Source of the DNA: Gammaproteobacteria bacterium
GTDB lineage: Bacteria; Pseudomonadota; Gammaproteobacteria; Pseudomonadales; Halieaceae
Length of the DNA stretch: 9,446 nucleotides
Direction of reading: 5' to 3'
NCBI GenBank assembly: GCA_018222695.1
Contig: JAAEZV010000049.1
Coordinates: 1 to 9,446 of the forward strand
The translations under genes and the position numbers were made by a program. Positions 5,325-9,446 of this stretch are shown piece after piece. Position 1 is the stretch's first letter; every line of letters starts with the position of its first letter. The notes below the pieces were generated by a model, which was not told the origin of the DNA, searched no databases, and was given only the letters and a program-made list of their open reading frames with translations.

Positions 5325-6769
5325 ACGTAGTGTGGTTCAAGCGGGACCTCAGGCTGGCTGATCATGCCCCGCTGGCCGCCGCCATCGATCGCGGTGAGCC
5401 GTTGCTGCTCCTCTACATCGTTGAGCCCACGCTGCTGAGAGACCCCCACTATCGCGGCAGGCACTGGCACTTTATCGCCCAGTCTCTGCAAGCGATGAAC
5501 CACGAGCTGGCAGAGCTAGGGGCCCAGATTCAAGTCCTCGAGGGCGAGCCCGTGACGCTGTTGAACACACTTCATCAGTCTCAGCCTATTGGCCACTTAT
5601 ACAGCCACGAAGAAACGGGGCTGGGGGTGACCTTTGACCGGGACCGGCAGGTCGCGGCTTTTTGTGCTGCGCAGGGTATCGCGTGGCACGAGTACCAAAC
5701 CAACGGTATACAACGTGGTCGAAGTGACCGGCGCGGCTGGAACCGGGCCTGGCAACGTGTCATGAGCCATGCCGAGATACCGGTAGACGTCAGGGTGCTG
5801 TCACGGCTCTGCCAGCCCTTGCCTTCCCCTTTGGAGGGCGCACTCAGCAAGCGCATCGAGGGCTGGCAGCAGCACAATGCGGCCTTTCAGCGCGGCGGTG
5901 CCGTCGCAGGTGCCGAGGTACTGCACAGCTTTTTGGAAGTGCGAGGACACGGCTATCAGCGCCATATCTCGAAGCCCGCCAGTAGCCGGGTTCACTGCTC
6001 ACGGCTATCACCCTATCTGGCGTGGGGCAATCTGAGTCTGCGCCAGGCTTACCACGCACTGAAAAAGCGACAGGACCGGGGCGGCTGGACGCGTGCGCTG
6101 GCTGCTTTTGAATCCCGACTGCACTGGCACTGTCATTTCGTCCAAAAATTCGAGATGGAGTGCCGCATGGAGTTTGAAGATCTCAATCGGGGCTACCTCG
6201 CGCATCCCCGTCGTCATGACCCTGACCGGCTTGATGCGTGGCGGGAGGGCCGCACAGGCTATCCGCTGATTGATGCGTGCATGCGCTGTCTGATGCAGAC
6301 CGGGTATCTCAACTTCCGCGCACGCGCCATGGTCGTATCGTTTCTCACGCACCACCTTTGGCAGGACTGGCGTCTGGGTGCCGCCTGGCTGGGCTCACTG
6401 TTCCTCGACTTCGAGCCGGGGATCCACTATCCGCAAATGCAGATGCAGGCGGGGGTCACCGGCATTAACACCATTCGCATCTATAACCCGGTCAAGCAGT
6501 CGCTGGACCATGACCCCGAAGGCACCTTCATTCTCGAATGGGTCCCCGAGCTGACAGGCTTACCCACGCCGCTCATTCATCAGCCCTGGCTTCTTTCTCC
6601 CATGGAGCGACAACTTCACCCTATCGATTACCCCGAGCCCATCGTTGACCTTAAAGAGTCCTATCCCTTTGCACGGGATGCCCTATGGCAGCTCAAATCG
6701 GATCAGGGTGTGAGGCGAGAGAAAGCACGTATCCTCGATCAGCATGTGGAGCGACGAAGCGCGCGATAA
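5321..6769 (+). CDS. Photolyase/cryptochrome family flavoprotein, divergent type
   Basis: This is a 482-residue FAD protein of the DNA photolyase superfamily, which uses blue light to reverse UV pyrimidine dimers. An N-terminal Rossmann-like antenna domain ([16 protein letters not shown], about residues 1-130) is joined to a helical FAD domain. The FAD domain shows [13 protein letters not shown] (227-239), [14 protein letters not shown] (265-278), [25 protein letters not shown] (in 313-337), LWQDWR and [16 protein letters not shown] (386-401). After DWR it reads [16 protein letters not shown], where E. coli photolyase has a stretch containing Asn378 and the WQW of Trp382/Trp384. Here His369, Met373 and Met375 occupy those places, so the usual flavin-proximal tryptophan is missing. 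This marks a distinct subfamily; a cryptochrome-like photoreceptor role remains possible. The start overlaps cho by 4 bases (ATGA), suggesting coupled expression of dark and light repair. Confidence 0.9.
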   Translation: MNVVWFKRDLRLADHAPLAAAIDRGEPLLLLYIVEPTLLRDPHYRGRHWHFIAQSLQAMNHELAELGAQIQVLEGEPVTLLNTLHQSQPIGHLYSHEETGLGVTFDRDRQVAAFCAAQGIAWHEYQTNGIQRGRSDRRGWNRAWQRVMSHAEIPVDVRVLSRLCQPLPSPLEGALSKRIEGWQQHNAAFQRGGAVAGAEVLHSFLEVRGHGYQRHISKPASSRVHCSRLSPYLAWGNLSLRQAYHALKKRQDRGGWTRALAAFESRLHWHCHFVQKFEMECRMEFEDLNRGYLAHPRRHDPDRLDAWREGRTGYPLIDACMRCLMQTGYLNFRARAMVVSFLTHHLWQDWRLGAAWLGSLFLDFEPGIHYPQMQMQAGVTGINTIRIYNPVKQSLDHDPEGTFILEWVPELTGLPTPLIHQPWLLSPMERQLHPIDYPEPIVDLKESYPFARDALWQLKSDQGVRREKARILDQHVERRSAR

Positions 6770-6772
6770 CGC

Positions 6773-6800
6773 TTTCCAAGCCGAACCGCTTTGCTATGCT
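6773..6800 (+). promoter_or_regulatory. Candidate promoter for the AsmA-family gene
   Basis: TTTCCA (6773-6778, four of six matches to -35), a 16-base spacer, and TATGCT (6795-6800) preceded by TGC, which makes an extended -10. It lies in the 60-base gap after the photolyase stop, so transcription would start roughly 25 bases before the AsmA ATG. This is a pattern match only. Confidence 0.4.
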
Positions 6801-6829
6801 GGCGGGGTGACGAACCATCGGGGGAAAGG

Positions 6830-8752
6830 ATGATGCTGGTGATTCTTTGGATTGTGGGCGCGCTGGTGGCAATCGCCGTTCTGGCGATGTTTTTGGTACC
6901 CATGTTTATTGACGAGCAGGCGTTGCTCGACTTGGCGCAGGAGCAGGTGCAAACCCAGGCGGGCGGCGAACTGATTGTCGAGGGCGATGCAGAGCTCAGC
7001 TTCTTTCCGCGTTTTGGGCTCAGATTGGAGGAAACAACGCTCAACCTCCCAGCCCAGACGGAATATGATCAGGACATTAACGCCACCATTACAGAGCTCG
7101 ACGTCGGGCTCTCTCTGCTGCCGCTGCTCGGTGGCAACATCGATATCGGCACTATTGTGATCGCAGGTGTCACCGCCGACATCACCGAACCTCAAGCGCT
7201 ACCGCCCGCGCCCGAACCCCGCCCCATCATGAGTGATCGGGAGTGGGAGAAGCGCGGCGAAATCATTCGACTGACCAAGGAACAGGAGCGCCAAAGACAG
7301 CTAAATGAGGACGGCGGGGTTTCGGGTATTGCCATTCTGGCAGAGGCTATCCAGATCGAAGACATTACCGTCATCCAGCGCACCCGCGACGGCGAGCTGA
7401 GCAATGAAATTCGCATCGCGGCGCTGAAGCTGACCGACGTCAATACACGGAACGAGCCCATGCAACTCGAGGGGGCGTTGACGGTGCTCGGTGATGGCTC
7501 AACAGCACCGCTCGATATTGCACTGGACGGCGCTATCCGGATTGCGTCGGATTTCAGCAAGATTGAAATCCAAGATCTGCAAACCGAAGTGATTGGCGCG
7601 CTCACCAAACCGGTGGAAAGCGCACTGAACGGCACGTTCGTAATGACCCCGGCGAAAGCCGATTTCACGTTGAGTGCGAGCCTACCCGGAGGGGATGTCA
7701 CCGGACAGCTAGTCTGGTCAGCGCTGGAGACCCCCGAAATTAAACTGGATATCAACACGGCGCGACTGGACGCAGATCAGATTCAACCTGCACCGCCGCC
7801 GGTAACTGCTGCAACAGGAAGCGCACCTGCAACTGAGCCGCCGCCTGCTCCCGTTGGCAGTGAGGCAGGAAACAGTGCTCCCGTGCCCTTGCCGGTGGGA
7901 CCGCTGCGCGATCTCGATCTCGAGATGCGCGTGGCGGCAGACGAACTCATTGCGGGCGGACAGACCATTAGCGACGCACAGGTCTTCATGCGCGTTCTCG
8001 ATGGGGTTGCCAACATCGACTACATTCGCGGCGTGCTGCATCAGGGGCAGCTTGATACGCGTGTGATGCTGAATGCCCGGCGCCCGGTCGTAGAGGCTGA
8101 AGTCGAAGGCGGTCTCAAGGGCGTAAACATGGACCTTTTGCTCGCCAGTATGGGCAATACCGACGCCGCGTCCGGCCGCATTGAGATGGGCTGGGATCTC
8201 GAAACCGAGGGCGTCACGGCTGATGATTTGATGGCGGCGCTGGACGGCGACGTGACGGCCAACGGTCAGGATTTAATGCTGCAGAAAGTATCTGTACAGG
8301 GACTGGTGTGTAACGCAGTGGCGATCGTTAACAAGATACCGCCGATCTCGGGCTTGCCGACCAACACCCCTGTTACCGACCTGTCACTGGCAGTGGATTT
8401 TGATGACGGTTTAGGCGATATCGAGAAGCTGCGATTCTCCACCCCTGGCGTAGTGATGAAAGGCTCGGGTGACATTGACCTCAGCTCGATGGACTTTGGC
8501 TTCCGCATGGAAGGGCAGGTCAATAACGAGATTACGGAGGTGAGCCCCCTCTGCGTGATTGACCAGCGCTACGCGGGGGTCGACTGGCCAGTGGACTGCG
8601 CCGGCAATCTGGCTTCGGAGAGTGGCGCAGCCTGCAAGGTCGATGTGGCAACCATCGCCGAGCAGATCCTGAAGAACGAGGCGCAGCAGCAAATGCAGGA
8701 CACCATCGAAGAAAAGGCAGGGTCCTTCATCAAGAAGCTCTTCGGTGACTGA
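6830..8752 (+). CDS. AsmA-family envelope protein
   Basis: This is a 640-residue inner-membrane-anchored periplasmic protein of the AsmA group, related to the larger bridge-like proteins thought to help move phospholipids to the outer membrane. A single membrane segment (about residues 2-25) is followed by the AsmA N-terminal signature, with GGELIVEGDAELSFFPRFGL near residues 45-64. A charged helix-like stretch lies near 133-160 and a Pro/Ala-rich linker at about 320-355. The C-terminal AsmA domain contains VTANGQDLMLQKVSVQGL and FSTPGVVMKGSGDIDL. Four periplasmic cysteines (494, 575, 590, 602) could form disulfides. ATG 6830 is chosen because GGGGAAAGG directly precedes it and the membrane segment then sits at the N-terminus. 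ATG 6833 is equally possible, while the upstream open frame from 6791 adds an unlikely polar tail. The substrate is unknown. Confidence 0.88.
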   Translation: MMLVILWIVGALVAIAVLAMFLVPMFIDEQALLDLAQEQVQTQAGGELIVEGDAELSFFPRFGLRLEETTLNLPAQTEYDQDINATITELDVGLSLLPLLGGNIDIGTIVIAGVTADITEPQALPPAPEPRPIMSDREWEKRGEIIRLTKEQERQRQLNEDGGVSGIAILAEAIQIEDITVIQRTRDGELSNEIRIAALKLTDVNTRNEPMQLEGALTVLGDGSTAPLDIALDGAIRIASDFSKIEIQDLQTEVIGALTKPVESALNGTFVMTPAKADFTLSASLPGGDVTGQLVWSALETPEIKLDINTARLDADQIQPAPPPVTAATGSAPATEPPPAPVGSEAGNSAPVPLPVGPLRDLDLEMRVAADELIAGGQTISDAQVFMRVLDGVANIDYIRGVLHQGQLDTRVMLNARRPVVEAEVEGGLKGVNMDLLLASMGNTDAASGRIEMGWDLETEGVTADDLMAALDGDVTANGQDLMLQKVSVQGLVCNAVAIVNKIPPISGLPTNTPVTDLSLAVDFDDGLGDIEKLRFSTPGVVMKGSGDIDLSSMDFGFRMEGQVNNEITEVSPLCVIDQRYAGVDWPVDCAGNLASESGAACKVDVATIAEQILKNEAQQQMQDTIEEKAGSFIKKLFGD

Positions 8753-8757
8753 CCCGC

Positions 8758-8777
8758 GGTACCAGACCGGGGGTACC
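8758..8777. repeat. Paired GGTACC palindromes before selO
   Basis: Two copies of the self-complementary hexamer GGTACC (8758-8763 and 8772-8777) are separated by 8 bases, and the second ends one base before the selO start codon. They can pair as a 6-bp hairpin in the transcript that would cover the G-run (8769-8773) acting as the only ribosome-site candidate. This may limit translation of selO, or it may be coincidence. Confidence 0.3.
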
Positions 8778-8778
8778 C

Positions 8779-9446
8779 ATGCCCCAGGGCTTTGATCACA
8801 GCTACGCGCGCCTCGGACCGGCCTTCAGCACCCCCCAGGCACCGGACCCGGTGTCTGCACCCCAGCTGCTGCTGTGGAATCAGAACTTGGCCGACACATT
8901 GGGCTGGTCAGGAGATCCGCAATCCGATGCGGCACAGCTCGCCGCCCTCTCAGGCAGCACGCCGCTGCCCGACAGTCATCCCATCGCCACCGTCTACGCC
9001 GGTCACCAGTTCGGGCAGTACAACCCTCAACTCGGTGACGGGCGCGCCACCCTGATAGGAGAATGGCTGACGCCTGCCGGCGCGCGATTCGATATTCAGC
9101 TCAAGGGCGCGGGGCCGACCGCTTATTCCCGAGGCGGCGACGGGCGATCCCCGATCGGCCCTGTGATCCGCGAGTACCTCGTGTCCGAGGCCATGCACAC
9201 GCTCGGCGTCCCCACGACCCGGGCACTCGCCGCCGTCGCCACGGGCGAACCCGTGGTCAGAAACCAGATCGAGCCCGGCGCCATTCTGACCCGGGTGGCC
9301 AGCAGTCATCTACGCGTCGGCACCGTGCAGTACTTCGCCATGACCCGCGGCGGCGATGACGTAGCGGCGCTGGTGAATTATGTAGTCGACCGCCATTTCA
9401 ACGCGGCAGCAGAGGCAGGTGACCAGCCTGCCGCGGTGACCTTGCT
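8779..9446 (+). CDS. selO: SelO/YdiU protein adenylyltransferase (partial, 5' portion)
   Basis: The frame starts at ATG 8779 and is open to the window's end, giving the first 222 residues of a protein usually near 480 or more. SelO is a pseudokinase-fold enzyme that binds ATP in a flipped orientation and transfers AMP to Ser, Thr or Tyr of target proteins, with a link to oxidative stress and glutathionylation. Landmarks are YAGHQFGQYNPQLGDGRA (73-90), LKGAGPTAYSR (108-118), REYLVSEAMHTLGVPTTRAL (131-150) and LTRVASSHLR (170-179). Arg89, Lys109, Glu132 and Arg172 align with Arg93, Lys113, Glu136 and Arg176 of the Pseudomonas syringae enzyme at identical spacing. The metal-binding Asp lies beyond the edge. 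The AsmA stop is 26 bases upstream, so the two genes may be co-transcribed. The ribosome site is poor (a G-run 5 bases away). Confidence 0.93.
   Translation, partial: MPQGFDHSYARLGPAFSTPQAPDPVSAPQLLLWNQNLADTLGWSGDPQSDAAQLAALSGSTPLPDSHPIATVYAGHQFGQYNPQLGDGRATLIGEWLTPAGARFDIQLKGAGPTAYSRGGDGRSPIGPVIREYLVSEAMHTLGVPTTRALAAVATGEPVVRNQIEPGAILTRVASSHLRVGTVQYFAMTRGGDDVAALVNYVVDRHFNAAAEAGDQPAAVTL

Noticed and set aside
7192..7758. 188-codon Ser-rich minus-strand open frame inside the AsmA gene
   Set aside because: The Ser/Ile-rich composition is the antisense image of the AsmA coding frame and shows no motif or ribosome site.
8792..9055. Plus-strand open frames at 8792-9055 and 9063-9359 near the window's end
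   Set aside because: They lie in another frame within the SelO gene, whose own frame is open from 8779 to the edge and carries all the SelO motifs.

Overview
The window looks like ordinary chromosome from a GC-rich gammaproteobacterium, plausibly marine. The genes are tightly packed and mostly on the plus strand. The Cho-type nuclease, the AsmA protein, the SelO pseudokinase and a DUF6482-like protein together suggest Gammaproteobacteria. This placement is an inference from gene content. I see no insertion sequence, phage gene, CRISPR array, tRNA or rRNA.

Layout. Bases 1-114 are the 3' end of an unidentified gene. A DUF4136-type outer-membrane lipoprotein follows (210-818), then a 137-base gap rich in inverted repeats with a candidate promoter. 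Next is a two-gene unit whose stop and start overlap by 4 bases: a nitrilase-superfamily amidase resembling N-carbamoylputrescine amidase (956-1951) and an agmatine deiminase family protein (1948-2952). By family knowledge these would convert agmatine to N-carbamoylputrescine and then putrescine. Both differ from the textbook AguA/AguB sequences around the active site, so their true substrate is open. A GTP cyclohydrolase II with a long N-terminal extension (3012-3833) follows 59 bases later and would start riboflavin synthesis. A small DUF6482-like gene lies convergently on the minus strand (3898-4212).

Across a 191-base divergent region holding two clear inverted repeats, a DNA-repair pair begins. 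It consists of a Cho-type GIY-YIG nuclease (4404-5324) and a photolyase/cryptochrome family flavoprotein (5321-6769), again with a 4-base overlap. This couples dark excision repair with light-driven repair. The photolyase lacks the usual flavin-proximal tryptophan. An AsmA-family envelope protein (6830-8752) has its own candidate promoter, and a SelO/YdiU protein adenylyltransferase begins at 8779 and runs off the end of the window.

Most of the content is housekeeping or stress related. The points most worth a second look are the divergent deiminase/amidase pair, the non-canonical photolyase coupled to Cho, and the apparent four-cysteine iron-sulfur motif in Cho. I did not find a clearly novel multi-gene system.
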